Below are positions 1 to 9,815 of a stretch of 64,000 bases of DNA, piece after piece. The position numbers and the translations under genes are program-made. The stretch's first letter is position 1. The number at the start of each line of letters is the position of its first letter. The notes beneath the pieces are model-generated. The model did no database searches, was not told where the DNA came from, and worked only from the letters and a program-made list of their open reading frames with translations. Origin of the DNA: Gallionella sp. (GTDB lineage: Bacteria; Pseudomonadota; Gammaproteobacteria; Burkholderiales; Gallionellaceae); contig JAQTZW010000001.1 in NCBI GenBank assembly GCA_028687575.1, positions 294,098-358,097 on the forward strand, in the 5' to 3' direction.

Positions 1-7
1 TCTGGGC

Positions 8-529
8 GTGGCAGTCTTTATCATCGGTGTGACGATGGTGAAAGGGTATGAGACCGAGCGGGACGTGCGCATGAACGTCGGCGACACGGTGATGGCTGGC
101 GGTTATGAGTTCCGTTTCGATGGTGTGACCGAGAGCGAAGGCCCGAACTATGTGGCGGGCGTAGGTCATGTGACCATCAGTCAGGACGGCAAGGTGGTCA
201 GTGAGCTGAACCCCGAAAAGCGCCAGTACAACGTGTCCGGCATGCCGTTGACTGAGGCTGCCATCCAGCCCGGACTGTTCCGCGACTTGTATGTGTCGCT
301 GGGCGAGCCTATCCCGGAATCGGAAGGTGCCTGGGCGGTGCGCGTCTACATCAAGCCTTTTGTGGACTGGATTTGGGCGGGCTGTTTGCTGATGGGACTG
401 GGCGGCATCCTCGCGATCAGCGACCGCCGTTACCGTATCCACCGCAAGGCTGCTGAGCAAAAGTCAGTTGCCGGTTCGTCGGATTCATCCTCCGTGGTCT
501 ACAACACTCCCCAGGAGCAAGCATCATGA
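8..529 (+). CDS. ccmF: Cytochrome c-type biogenesis protein CcmF, C-terminal part (gene starts before the window)
   Basis: ORF open at the left edge; C-terminal CcmF-like sequence (VRVYIKPFVDWIWAGCLLMGLGG) followed by ccmG/H/I homologues. Confidence 0.9.
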   Translation: MAVFIIGVTMVKGYETERDVRMNVGDTVMAGGYEFRFDGVTESEGPNYVAGVGHVTISQDGKVVSELNPEKRQYNVSGMPLTEAAIQPGLFRDLYVSLGEPIPESEGAWAVRVYIKPFVDWIWAGCLLMGLGGILAISDRRYRIHRKAAEQKSVAGSSDSSSVVYNTPQEQAS

Positions 530-1080
530 TGCGTTTCATCCTTCCATTCCTGTTGTTTGCGATTCTGGCAGGCTTTTTGTTCAAGGGGTTGTCCAACGTC
601 AACAACAATCTGGAGCAGGGTAAAGACCCGCGCGAGATCGCTTCGCCGCTGGTGGACAAGGCTGCCCCGGACTTTTCGCTGCCGTTGTTGCACACCCCGG
701 ACAAAAAGTTCGCCCCCGGCGAGCTGAAGGGCCAGGTCTGGCTGCTCAACGTCTGGGCTTCCTGGTGCGGTGCCTGCAAGGACGAGCATCCGGTGCTGAT
801 GGAGTTGTCCAAGCAGAATCTCCTGCCTATCGTCGGCGTGGACTACAAGGACAAGCGTGAAGATGGTGAAGCGGTGCTGAGCAAAGTGGGCGACCCCTAC
901 ACGCTGGTGATCGCCGATGCTGACGGCAAGGCGTTCTTCAATTATGGCGTGTATGGCGTGCCTGAGAGCTATCTGATAGACAAGCAGGGCATCATCCGTT
1001 ACAAGCTGACCGGTGCCATCAATGCGCAGAACTGGAGCGAGAAGTTATTGCCACTGATCAAGGAGTTGCAGGCTAAATGA
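526..1080 (+). CDS. ccmG: Thiol:disulfide interchange protein CcmG/DsbE
   Basis: Thioredoxin fold with WASWCGACKDEHP motif; overlaps ccmF end. Confidence 0.93.
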   Translation: MMRFILPFLLFAILAGFLFKGLSNVNNNLEQGKDPREIASPLVDKAAPDFSLPLLHTPDKKFAPGELKGQVWLLNVWASWCGACKDEHPVLMELSKQNLLPIVGVDYKDKREDGEAVLSKVGDPYTLVIADADGKAFFNYGVYGVPESYLIDKQGIIRYKLTGAINAQNWSEKLLPLIKELQAK

Positions 1081-1559
1081 GATATTTCTACATCCTGTTA
1101 ATGTGTCTGTTGCCGGCATTTGCCCACGCCGGTCAGGCCAAGGACATCGCCGACGATCCGGTGCTGGAAGCACGCATGATCAAACTGGCCGAGAAGGTGC
1201 GCTGTCTGGTGTGCCAGAGTGAGCCGGTGTCCACTTCCCATTCCGACTGGTCCAACGACGTGCGTGCCATCATGCGCGACAAGATGAAGGCCGGTGCGAC
1301 CGACCAGGAGATCATGGACATGCTGGTCGAGCGTTTCGGCAAATCAGTGCTGTTCGATCCACCGGTGGACAAGGAGACTATGCCGCTGTGGGCCGCGCCG
1401 TTTGCATTGTTGCTGATAGGCGGTGCGCTGCTGGTTTACCAACTAAGGAAGCGTCGCGGTCTGGTGGCCGAGGCCGAGCTCTCCGCACAGGATGCCGCAC
1501 GTGCGGCGCTGCTGCTGGACGAATCCGCATCAAATCAAGAGAAAGATACCAACGCATGA
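1077..1559 (+). CDS. ccmH: Cytochrome c-type biogenesis protein CcmH
   Basis: Signal peptide and VRCLVCQ (CXXC) motif; operon context. Confidence 0.93.
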   Translation: MRYFYILLMCLLPAFAHAGQAKDIADDPVLEARMIKLAEKVRCLVCQSEPVSTSHSDWSNDVRAIMRDKMKAGATDQEIMDMLVERFGKSVLFDPPVDKETMPLWAAPFALLLIGGALLVYQLRKRRGLVAEAELSAQDAARAALLLDESASNQEKDTNA

Positions 1560-2812
1560 CTTCATTCTGGATGCTGAGCGCGCTGCTGGTGCTGGCAGCG
1601 CTGCCATTCGTGGCATGGCCGCTGTTGTGCAAGACGGCTAAGAACAACGATGTGCTGCGCGATGCGGCCAACCTGGAAATCCTGCGCGACCAGGCAGCCG
1701 AACTCGATAAAGACCTGAACAACAGTTTGTTGACCCAGGATGCCTATGATCAGGGCAAGCGCGAATTGCAGGTACGTTTGCTGGACGAGGTTAAATCCAC
1801 TGATAAGCCACAGCTTGAGGCGCGCAACCCAGCCAAGGTGCTGGCAGTAGTATTGATGGCATTGATTCCGCTGGTCAGTGGGGGGCTGTATCTGAAATTG
1901 GGTAACAGCAAGGCTTTACTGCCAGTCTCACAGCAGGGCGTGTCCGCCGAGGGCTTCGGCGTGCTACGTTCGGAAGCAGCGTTGCAGGAGCTGGAAGCGA
2001 AGATGCAAAAGTTCCACGACGACCCCAACGGTTGGGCGGTGCTGGCGCGTTCCTATAGCGAGTTGCAGCGTTACGACGACGCGGTGCGTGCCTACGGCGA
2101 ATTGGTCAAGCTGGTGCCCAACGAGGCGCAGATCTGGACCAATTATGCCGACGCGATGGCGATGAAGAACGGCCAGTCGCTGCTGGGCGAGCCGACCAAG
2201 TTCCTTGCCAAGGCGCTGGAACTTGAGCCTGAGAACACCACCGCGCTGGCGCTGGCTGGTTCGGCGGGCATGGAGCGCGGCGATTATGTCGCTGCGGTTA
2301 CCTACTGGCAGAAACTGCTTACCCTGTTGCCGGCGGATTATCCTGAAATCAACATGGTGCGCGACGGCATCAAGCAGGCGCGCCAGTTCCTGGCCATGCA
2401 GCCGGGCGGCAAGGAGCAGTTGGCCAAGCTCCCTGAACTTGCAGAACCCGCGAAACCGGCTGCCGATGCGGCCAAGGCGATCACCGGCAAGGTGACGTTG
2501 AGCGCAGCGCTGAAAGCCAAGGCATCGCCCGACGATTTCGTGTTCATCCTGGCGCGCGCGGCAGAAGGTCCGAAAATGCCGCTGGCGGTGATCAGAAAAC
2601 AGGTCAAGGACTTGCCGCTGGAGTTCACGCTGGACGACAGCATGGCGATGCAGCCGCAGATGAAGCTTTCCGGTTTCGATCAGGTGGTGGTAGTCGCGCG
2701 CGTCTCCAAGACCGGTACGCCGATGTCGCAGCCGGGCGATCTGGAAGGCACGGCAGGCACGGTCAAGCCGGGCAGCAAAGGGCTGAATATCGTCATTGAT
2801 ACCGTGAAATAA
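1556..2812 (+). CDS. ccmI: Cytochrome c-type biogenesis protein CcmI (TPR)
   Basis: In-frame ATG at 1556 (MTSFWMLSALL); TPR region; operon position. Confidence 0.88.
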   Translation: MTSFWMLSALLVLAALPFVAWPLLCKTAKNNDVLRDAANLEILRDQAAELDKDLNNSLLTQDAYDQGKRELQVRLLDEVKSTDKPQLEARNPAKVLAVVLMALIPLVSGGLYLKLGNSKALLPVSQQGVSAEGFGVLRSEAALQELEAKMQKFHDDPNGWAVLARSYSELQRYDDAVRAYGELVKLVPNEAQIWTNYADAMAMKNGQSLLGEPTKFLAKALELEPENTTALALAGSAGMERGDYVAAVTYWQKLLTLLPADYPEINMVRDGIKQARQFLAMQPGGKEQLAKLPELAEPAKPAADAAKAITGKVTLSAALKAKASPDDFVFILARAAEGPKMPLAVIRKQVKDLPLEFTLDDSMAMQPQMKLSGFDQVVVVARVSKTGTPMSQPGDLEGTAGTVKPGSKGLNIVIDTVK

Positions 2813-2902
2813 CGCGGCAGGAAGAGTAGTGATGGCATCCATGCGTGTGGATGCCGTTTTGTATTCAGGGGCAGTTTTTCATTCGTTTTACAAGGAGGAG
2901 TT

Positions 2903-3772
2903 ATGTTGCATTTCACTCGAATCATCAAGGCCGCATTGGCCGCCATTACCGCCGCGATGTTGTTGGCACCCGCCGTTTCCAACGCAGAAGCCGTGCTGCG
3001 GGTCTCTGCCATCCCCGACGAATCGCCGACCGAGTTGCAGCGCAAGTTCAAGCCTCTGGGCGAATATCTGGAAAAGAAACTCGGTATGAAAGTCGAATTT
3101 ACGCCGGTGACAGACTATGCGGCCTCGGTCGAGGGGCTGGTCAACAACAAGCTGGACATGGTGTGGTTCGGCGGCTTCACCTTCGTGCAGGCCAAGGTGC
3201 GCAGCCACGATCAGGTGATCCCGCTGGTGCAGCGCGCGGAAGACGAAAAATTCAGGTCCGTGTTCATTACCACCAAGTCCGACATCAACTCATTGGCCGA
3301 CCTGAAGGGCAAGACCTTCAGTTTCGGTTCGGAGTCATCCACTTCCGGTCACCTGATGCCGCGTTACTACCTGTTGGGTGCAAAAATCAATCCCGATCTG
3401 GACATGAAGCGTATCTCCTTTTCCGGCGCGCATGATGCCACCATTGCAGCAGTCGCCGGCGGCAAGGTGGATGCTGGGGCGTTGAATATCTCTGTGTGGG
3501 AAAAGATGCTGGCGCAAGGCAAGGTTGATACCAAACTGGTGCGCGTGTTCTACACAACCCCCGGCTACTTCGACTACAACTGGACGGTACGTGCCGACAT
3601 GAACGCCGCGCTGCGCAAGAAGTTGGCCGATGCTTTCCTGGCGCTGGACATCAACAACCCGCAGGACAAGGAAATCCTCGACCTGCAACGTGCCAGCCGT
3701 TTCATTCCCACCAAGGCCGAGAACTATCGCAGCATCGAAGAGGCTGCACACAGCGCCGGGTTGTTGAAGTAA
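2903..3772 (+). CDS. Phosphate/phosphite/phosphonate ABC transporter substrate-binding protein (PhnD family)
   Basis: Signal peptide, PhnD-like sequence (DMVWFGGFTFVQA...), followed by ATPase and two permeases. Confidence 0.88.
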   Translation: MLHFTRIIKAALAAITAAMLLAPAVSNAEAVLRVSAIPDESPTELQRKFKPLGEYLEKKLGMKVEFTPVTDYAASVEGLVNNKLDMVWFGGFTFVQAKVRSHDQVIPLVQRAEDEKFRSVFITTKSDINSLADLKGKTFSFGSESSTSGHLMPRYYLLGAKINPDLDMKRISFSGAHDATIAAVAGGKVDAGALNISVWEKMLAQGKVDTKLVRVFYTTPGYFDYNWTVRADMNAALRKKLADAFLALDINNPQDKEILDLQRASRFIPTKAENYRSIEEAAHSAGLLK

Positions 3773-3774
3773 CC

Positions 3775-4587
3775 ATGACCTTCGCCTTGCGTGGAGTCGG
3801 CGTGCGGCGCGCGGGCGCAGTGCGACCCGCACTGAGCGAGGTGACGCTGGGCATCGAGGCTGGTGAACAGGTTGCATTGATCGGGCCATCCGGTGCCGGC
3901 AAGACCACTTTGCTGCATGTGCTGGCGGGCGCAATCCAGCCCTCGGACGGAGAGTTGTCTGCGTTTGGTGAGTTGCCCTGGCAGTTGCCGCATGGCGCGC
4001 GTCACGCCTTGCGCTCACGCATCTTCCTCGCGCCGCAAACCCCGCCCATGCCGCCGCGCCAACGCGTGGTGACGGCGGTGCTGGCTGGCTGCCTGCCGCG
4101 CTGGGGATTCTGGAAGTCGCTGGCTTCGCTGATCAGGCCGGCAGCACCCGATGCCGCCTTTGACGCGCTGGCGCGTTTCAACTTGCAGGACAAGCTCTAT
4201 GAGCGCGTGGACAGACTATCCGGCGGCGAGCGCCAGCGTTGCGGTATGGCACGCCTGCTGGTGTCTGACGCATCCGCACTGCTGGTTGACGAGCCGCTCT
4301 CGGCGCTTGATCCGACGCTGTCGCGGCAGACGCTGGCGGTGTTGCAGCAGGAGGCCGCTACCCGCCGGGCCGTGCTGGTGTGCAGCCTGCATCAGGTGGA
4401 ACTGGCACGTAGCCTGTTCCCGCGCATCATCGGCTTGCGCGATGGTCAGGTGGTGTTTGACGCCGCCCGCGAAGCAGTGACCGACCAGATGATAGATGCG
4501 CTCTATCATCACGCCGCCGTCACGCCTGCGCCGGAAACGGCTGCCGGCGACCTCTCCGCTCAGCCGGTACGGGGCGCCCGTTGCTGA
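3775..4587 (+). CDS. PhnC-type ABC transporter ATP-binding protein
   Basis: Walker A GPSGAGKTT, signature LSGGERQR, Walker B ALLVDEP. Confidence 0.9.
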   Translation: MTFALRGVGVRRAGAVRPALSEVTLGIEAGEQVALIGPSGAGKTTLLHVLAGAIQPSDGELSAFGELPWQLPHGARHALRSRIFLAPQTPPMPPRQRVVTAVLAGCLPRWGFWKSLASLIRPAAPDAAFDALARFNLQDKLYERVDRLSGGERQRCGMARLLVSDASALLVDEPLSALDPTLSRQTLAVLQQEAATRRAVLVCSLHQVELARSLFPRIIGLRDGQVVFDAAREAVTDQMIDALYHHAAVTPAPETAAGDLSAQPVRGARC

Positions 4588-5414
4588 GTACGGCAGTACA
4601 TCGCCATCCCGACCCGGCTTGGCGTGGACGCGTGATCGGTGCGTTGCTGCTGGCCGTGCTGTGCTGGCCGATGCTGGTCTACACCGAGTTCAACCCACTC
4701 ACCCTGCTGGAAGCGCAGAGCCTTGAGGCGACCTGGCGTTTCCTGTCAGACTTTTTTCCGCCGGCGCATTCGGCAGAATTCCTGATGATGGCGTTGCAGG
4801 CGACCTGGGAAACGGTCGCCATCGCGACCGCCGGCCTGACGTTGGCCTTGCTGGGTGCAGTGCCGCTGACCCTGATGGCGACTTCCATAGTGTCGGTTTC
4901 GCAACTGGAAAGCGGGCGGATGCGGCTGGCTGGCCGCTTGCTGCGGCAGGCGGTGCGCTGGCTGCTGGTGTTGCTGCGCAGTGTGCCGGAACTGGTGTGG
5001 GCCTTGCTGTTCGTGCGCATCGTGGGGTTGGGGCCGACCGCCGGCGTGTTGGCCATCGCGCTGACCTACTGCGGCATGCTGGGCAAAGTCTATGCCGAGA
5101 TCCTCGAATCGTCCGACGGCCACGCGACCGCGACACTGCTTGAGAATGGCGCGGGGCGACTTGCCGCGCTGTGTTACGGCGCATTGCCGGAAGCGGCAGC
5201 GGAATTGCTTTCCTACACCACCTACCGCTGGGAATGCGCGATTCGCGGCTCGGTGGTGATGGGCTTCGTGGGCGCGGGCGGACTGGGGCAGCGCATGGAC
5301 GAATCGCTGAAAATGTTGGCGGGCGGCGAAGTCGCCAGCATGTTGCTGATCTTCGTGCTGCTGGTCGCCTGTGCCGACGGCATCAGTTCGGCGCTGCGCA
5401 AAAGGCTGGGCTAA
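4581..5414 (+). CDS. PhnE-type ABC transporter permease
   Basis: Hydrophobic, RSVPELVWALLFVRIVGLGPTAG loop typical of PhnE permeases. Confidence 0.87.
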   Translation: MLSTAVHRHPDPAWRGRVIGALLLAVLCWPMLVYTEFNPLTLLEAQSLEATWRFLSDFFPPAHSAEFLMMALQATWETVAIATAGLTLALLGAVPLTLMATSIVSVSQLESGRMRLAGRLLRQAVRWLLVLLRSVPELVWALLFVRIVGLGPTAGVLAIALTYCGMLGKVYAEILESSDGHATATLLENGAGRLAALCYGALPEAAAELLSYTTYRWECAIRGSVVMGFVGAGGLGQRMDESLKMLAGGEVASMLLIFVLLVACADGISSALRKRLG

Positions 5415-5417
5415 GTC

Positions 5418-6206
5418 ATGCAAAGACCGCCAGTCCCGCCACTGATGTCACGCTCCACCGCCGCCCTGTTGCTGGGGTTGCTGGCGCTGGTCGCGGCCAG
5501 TTTTCATTCGCTATCCATCAAGTGGGGCGATCTTTTCAGCGCTGATGCGCTGCGCTCCAGCGCCGAATTTGTCGCGGGCTTCGTTCCGCCCGAACTGGCC
5601 TCCGCATTCCTGTCCCGGGTCGGCGGCGCGCTGCTGGAGACGCTGTCCATGTCTGCGCTGAGCACCCTGATCGCGTTCTGCGCCGGCCTGCTGCTGGCCA
5701 TCCCCGCCAGCGGGCGGATGGGCTCGTCGCTGCGTGCCGCGACCCGCTTGCTGCTCAATGTGTTGCGCTCCATCCCGGAACTGGTATGGGCCTCCATCCT
5801 GTTGATCGCGGCCGGTCTGGGGCCGTTCGCCGGCACACTGGCGCTGGCGGCGCACACCGGCGGTGTGCTGGGCAGACTGTTCGCCGATACGCTGGAGAAT
5901 CTGCCGCGCGCCCCGGAGGAAACCTTGCGCATCAATGGCGCAAGCCCGCTGGCGGCCTTTTTGTATGCCGCCTTGCCGCTGGCCTGGCCGCAATTTGTCT
6001 CCTACGCGCTGTATCGCTGGGAAAACAACATCCGCGCGGCGGCCATCCTCGGCGTGGTCGGGGCGGGGGGGCTGGGGCAGATGCTCAAGTACCACCTGTC
6101 GCTGTTCCAGATGCAACAGGCCGCCACCGTGATTCTCGCCATGCTGGTGATGGTGGCGCTGGTGGATGCCATCAGCTTCTGGCTGCGTCATCGTTTGATG
6201 GAATGA
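5418..6206 (+). CDS. PhnE-type ABC transporter permease (second)
   Basis: RSIPELVWASILLIAAGLGPFAG; paralogous to the preceding ORF. Confidence 0.87.
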   Translation: MQRPPVPPLMSRSTAALLLGLLALVAASFHSLSIKWGDLFSADALRSSAEFVAGFVPPELASAFLSRVGGALLETLSMSALSTLIAFCAGLLLAIPASGRMGSSLRAATRLLLNVLRSIPELVWASILLIAAGLGPFAGTLALAAHTGGVLGRLFADTLENLPRAPEETLRINGASPLAAFLYAALPLAWPQFVSYALYRWENNIRAAAILGVVGAGGLGQMLKYHLSLFQMQQAATVILAMLVMVALVDAISFWLRHRLME

Positions 6207-6279
6207 GCCGCCAACCGCATTCCTTAAACTGACAGGCTGCTGTCAACAACCTGTCTGGCGGAATATCAGAAAATCCATA

Positions 6280-6312
6280 TATAATGTAAGCAAATCGTAA
6301 GCATTCGCTTAC
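6280..6312 (+). promoter_or_regulatory. Putative -10 (TATAAT) followed by an operator-like repeat GTAAGC-N5-GTAAGC-ATTC-GCTTAC
   Basis: TATAAT at 6280-6285; GTAAGC at 6286-6291 and 6297-6302, inverted GCTTAC at 6307-6312; 31 bp before the small ORF at 6343. Confidence 0.35.
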
Positions 6313-6342
6313 CCGCTTGATTTCCCTGAGGTTGTTCGTGTC

Positions 6343-6573
6343 ATGAGAAACAAAACACATAATCTGTTGTTGTGCCTGTTTTCCCTGCTTTTTATGGTGT
6401 ACCCGCCCGTTGCTTCGGCTTATATCGGCCCGGGCCTAGGTGCCGGTGCTGTCACGGTGGTGCTGGGTATCGTTTCAGGCCTGTTGATGCTGGTGGTCGG
6501 TGTGGTCTGGTATCCGCTAAAAAAATTGATCCGTCGTCTCAAGGGCACAAGTGAAGACAAGCGCGAGGAATGA
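6343..6573 (+). CDS. Small secreted/membrane protein of unknown function
   Basis: Signal peptide (MRNKTHNLLLCLFSLLF), glycine-rich TM segment (YIGPGLGAGAVTVVLGIVSG). Confidence 0.6.
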   Translation: MRNKTHNLLLCLFSLLFMVYPPVASAYIGPGLGAGAVTVVLGIVSGLLMLVVGVVWYPLKKLIRRLKGTSEDKREE

Positions 6574-6623
6574 TGCTCTGTTCTGTGCATTTTGCTCTGT
6601 GCCATCCATCTGACTAATACCTG

Positions 6624-8036
6624 ATGGCTAGCCCTTCGCAACTCCGCGCTCATGGCATAGGATTCTGGCTCTGGCTTACCTGCGCCTCGTTGTTGCTGAT
6701 TTTCTTTTCATTTTTCCTCGGTGCATGGGCGGTTCGTCACGCAACCATTGGCGATGGAAATTCGCGTTTCAGCGAACAGCAGGTCGAGATCATCCTGTAT
6801 ATCGCCGATTTCCCTTGGTATGCCCGTAATGCCATCGAAGAACTCTGGTCCCAGCGCAAGGGTGAGGCTGCTCCCCAGTTGATGGAAAGGAAGGTCGTCG
6901 AGCGGCCCGAATGGCAGCGCCATTTTCCAGCTCCAGAAGATAGCGGCTACCTGTTGTTCTCAGGGATAGACCCGATTGCCGGAAAGACGGTCATTAAGCT
7001 GATCAGGGTTGCCGACGGGACGATTATGGGCAGATGGTTTCCGGATGCCGACCGGATCAACGACCACATCACCGGCAACAATGCTCCCAAGGTCAACTGG
7101 AGGCATCTGCGCGCCCAGCATCCGCTGCTGCTGGACGACGGCGACATCATTTACAACACCAGTTTCCTGCTGGTGCGCCAAAAACCTTGCGATACCCGAC
7201 CGGTCTGGGTGTTGGACGAGACCATGCACCACTCGAACGAGATGGATGTTTCCGGCAAGGCGTTCTGGGTGGGGGCGGTGGCCAGGGACAGTTTCCCCGA
7301 GAACTCCTGGTTGCGAGACAAGATTCGCGACGATGCACTGGCGCTGGTTTCGCTGGATGGAAAATTGCTGGAGAAGCGTTCGATACTGAAGATATTGAAG
7401 GACAACGGTCTTGAAGCTATCGCATTGGGAACCTCGGGATTGCAGACGCCCACCGACCCCATCCATGTTAATCAGATACGCGTGGCGCGCATCGATTCCC
7501 GTTACTGGAAGCGCGGCGACCTGCTAGTTTCGGCGCGCAACATCAGCACAGTGTTCCTGTATCGTCCCTCTACCAACAAGATCATCTGGTACAGGATAGG
7601 GCCGTGGCTGAACCAGCATTCAGCCAACTTTATTGATGATCACCGCATATCGGTATTCAACAACAACGTCGTTTCCGGCCCGGAAGAAGAAGGACAGAAG
7701 CTGTTCCTGAATCCACAGGAAACCAGTCAGGTGCAGGTCTACGACTTCGATACCGACAAGGTGTCGCGGCCATTCCAGAAACTGCTCGCCAGCGTCAGGC
7801 TGCGCTCGGTCACGGAAGGGCGTGCGCGGGTGCTGCCGGATGGCGGCCTGTATATCGAGGAGACCAATTACGGCAGGCATCTGCGTTTCACCAAGGATAA
7901 ATTATTGTGGTCGCGGGTCAACGACTATGACGAAGAGCATGTCGGCATGGTGTCCTGGAGCCGTTACCTGACTGCCGATGAAGCGCGCATTCCCCTGCAG
8001 GCGCTGGTGTCTTTGCAATGCAAGCCGCAACAGTGA
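6624..8036 (+). CDS. Arylsulfotransferase-like membrane-anchored protein
   Basis: N-terminal TM; overall pattern (YNTSFLLVRQ...MHHSNEMDVSGKAFWVGAVA, FLYRPSTNKIIWYRIGPWLNQHSANFIDDHRISVFNNN) resembling the ASST beta-propeller family. Confidence 0.6.
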   Translation: MASPSQLRAHGIGFWLWLTCASLLLIFFSFFLGAWAVRHATIGDGNSRFSEQQVEIILYIADFPWYARNAIEELWSQRKGEAAPQLMERKVVERPEWQRHFPAPEDSGYLLFSGIDPIAGKTVIKLIRVADGTIMGRWFPDADRINDHITGNNAPKVNWRHLRAQHPLLLDDGDIIYNTSFLLVRQKPCDTRPVWVLDETMHHSNEMDVSGKAFWVGAVARDSFPENSWLRDKIRDDALALVSLDGKLLEKRSILKILKDNGLEAIALGTSGLQTPTDPIHVNQIRVARIDSRYWKRGDLLVSARNISTVFLYRPSTNKIIWYRIGPWLNQHSANFIDDHRISVFNNNVVSGPEEEGQKLFLNPQETSQVQVYDFDTDKVSRPFQKLLASVRLRSVTEGRARVLPDGGLYIEETNYGRHLRFTKDKLLWSRVNDYDEEHVGMVSWSRYLTADEARIPLQALVSLQCKPQQ

Positions 8037-8194
8037 CGGGCTGCTACGCTGATAACGGGGTAGTGTTCCCCGGTGACCTGGTCGTGTTGTTCTGCCTGCG
8101 TCGTTCCTTGTACTAAGTCCATTTATTGATCCGGCCAAGTTATGTTTGAACCTGGAAGCTCAACTTAACCCCTCCCATGTCCCCTCGCTACGCT

Positions 8195-8960
8195 TTCCCC
8201 TTATCAGGCGCGGAGCGGACTTGGCTCTCCCTCTGATAAGGGGGAGTTGGAGGGGGTTGAGATTTTGACTTTCTGTCCCCTGCGACCCGCCGAGTAGCCT
8301 GGTAGGGCGCAATATCCAACGGGCATTGCGCCGGATGGTTAAAGTCAAAACCGCCGGTGGTTGACCGGCGGCAAGTTACTTCTTCTTGCGTCGCCAAGAA
8401 GAAGTAACCAAGAAGAAGGCGACCCCAGTTTACCGCCGCCTATGGCGGTTCCCTGCGTTGCTCGGCTGGTCAGGCGGCTGCGGAACTCGCGCTGCGCGCT
8501 CAGACAGTCCTCGCCGACGACCCCTGACCCGCCTGCGCTACTCGGCGGCGCACAGGGGAGCTTGAAAAGCCGGTTTTGTGTGCGCTGCGCGCACGCCTTT
8601 GGTGGAGCGCGAGGAGGGCGCGCCCTCCTCGCGGGGTGGGGGTTCCGGTTTTGATTTATTTCCCCTGAGAGCCGCCTCGTTCTGGCGCAAACGGGCGGTG
8701 CATTTGGGCGAGCACTGTCTGAGCACGTGGCCGCGTAGCGGATCGTGCGAGTTGCGCAGCCCCGCCCGTTTGCGTCGGAACGAGGGAACCGCCGCAGGCG
8801 GCGGCGAACCGGGGGCGATTTCTTTTGGTTCCTTTTCTTGGCAAGACAAGAAAAGCAACTTGCTGCCGGTCAACCACCGGCGGTTTTGGTCAAGCTATCC
8901 GGCACCATGCCCGCTGGAAATTGCGCCGAACCTTGCTGTTTATGGGGATGGCGGGACAAC
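8195..8960. repeat. Converging inverted pair of long interspersed repeats (arms about 8285-8420 and 8820-8960, with related sequence between)
   Basis: CAAAACCGCCGGTGGTTGACCGGCGGCAAGTTAC...AAGAAGAAGTAACC on + (about 8346-8410) matches the reverse complement of 8826-8900 (GCAACTTGCTGCCGGTCAACCACCGGCGGTTTTG); flanking GGGCGCAATATCCAACGGGCATTGCGCCGGAT also matches inverted. Confidence 0.75.
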
Positions 8961-9037
8961 AGAAAACCGTGGTCTGTCACCTATTATTCTTTTCCTCGAC
9001 CCTGCTCAGGGCAGGTATGGCGACCATGCTACGAAGC

Positions 9038-9086
9038 TAGACCTGACCCTAGACTCCTAGATGCCCCTAGACTCCTGGACTCCTGC
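9038..9086. repeat. Short degenerate tandem repeats (CTAGACTCCTAG-type)
   Basis: Repeated (c)ctagactcct units at the 3' end of the minus-strand ORF. Confidence 0.5.
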
Positions 9087-9815
9087 ATGAAGCCGAATTA
9101 TGTGGCGCATAAAAGATGACGAAATTTCAAACACGAACTCGATTTCTTCCTCCACTACTGCGTCGTCGTGTTTGATGTATGTGTTTTGGTATTTCGCGTA
9201 GTAGTCGATCAGCTTCGAGAACATGTTCGAGAACTCTTTCGATCCACCAGCCTCGCTGACGAAACTGCCGACATTGCCGAGCTGGTTTTCGAGAGACTTA
9301 TCGTTCTTGAAAACACTTTTTAGTAATAGCTCCAAGCTGAGGCGGAGATCATCAAGTAAGTTTCTGCTGAAGATTCCGTGTTTGTATTTGTGAATTGCCT
9401 GCAAATACAACTCTAGTGCATTAGGGAAACTGTCGAGCCAGTGGCGCGTTTCTTCGGTGAGTGTCTCGTTAAGCTTAGAAAACTCGTCTTTGGGGGCTAG
9501 GTGCGCGAATTGGGAGACGAGCTTTACCTTTAGCGATTTCAGCTCGTCGTATTGCTTGTTGGAAAAGGTTCGGTGACTACACAACTCTCGAATAATTTTG
9601 AATTGAAGAGGGGGAGGGAAGCACTTCAGATTTTCTAGCAGCGCAGTTCGTTTGTTTGGGGCTTCAAACGGATAAGCTGCGTGAGGGATATTGATGTTGT
9701 ACTCGACAGCGTAGGCGTTAAAGGCTTTCACAACTTCGTTTCCACTTAAACCTCGGTTGGTATCAGCCAAGATGTCAGAAGCTAAGCTCAGAAAAGGGAG
9801 AGGGATATGCGGCAC
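9057..9815 (-). CDS. HEPN/abortive-infection-like hypothetical protein; probable stray integron cassette gene with a replaced 3' end
   Basis: ORF on minus; start 19 nt from a GTTAGAG core-like box (9828-9834) followed by an IS110-type left end; sequence (LSGNEVVKAFNAYAVEYNINIPHAAYPFEAPNKRTALLENL... DDLRLSLELLLKSVFKNDKSLENQ) resembles AbiJ/HEPN-type proteins. Confidence 0.55.
   Translation of the reverse strand: MPHIPLPFLSLASDILADTNRGLSGNEVVKAFNAYAVEYNINIPHAAYPFEAPNKRTALLENLKCFPPPLQFKIIRELCSHRTFSNKQYDELKSLKVKLVSQFAHLAPKDEFSKLNETLTEETRHWLDSFPNALELYLQAIHKYKHGIFSRNLLDDLRLSLELLLKSVFKNDKSLENQLGNVGSFVSEAGGSKEFSNMFSKLIDYYAKYQNTYIKHDDAVVEEEIEFVFEISSSFMRHIIRLHAGVQESRGI

Noticed and set aside
2845-3435. 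196-aa ORF overlapping the PhnD-like gene
   Set aside because: Out-of-frame shadow of the substrate-binding protein gene.
8361-9119. ORFs on both strands (8361-8654, 8538-8873, 8578-9060, 8745-9119)
   Set aside because: They lie in the converging interspersed repeats, overlap each other on both strands and have low-complexity Arg/Pro/Ser composition.
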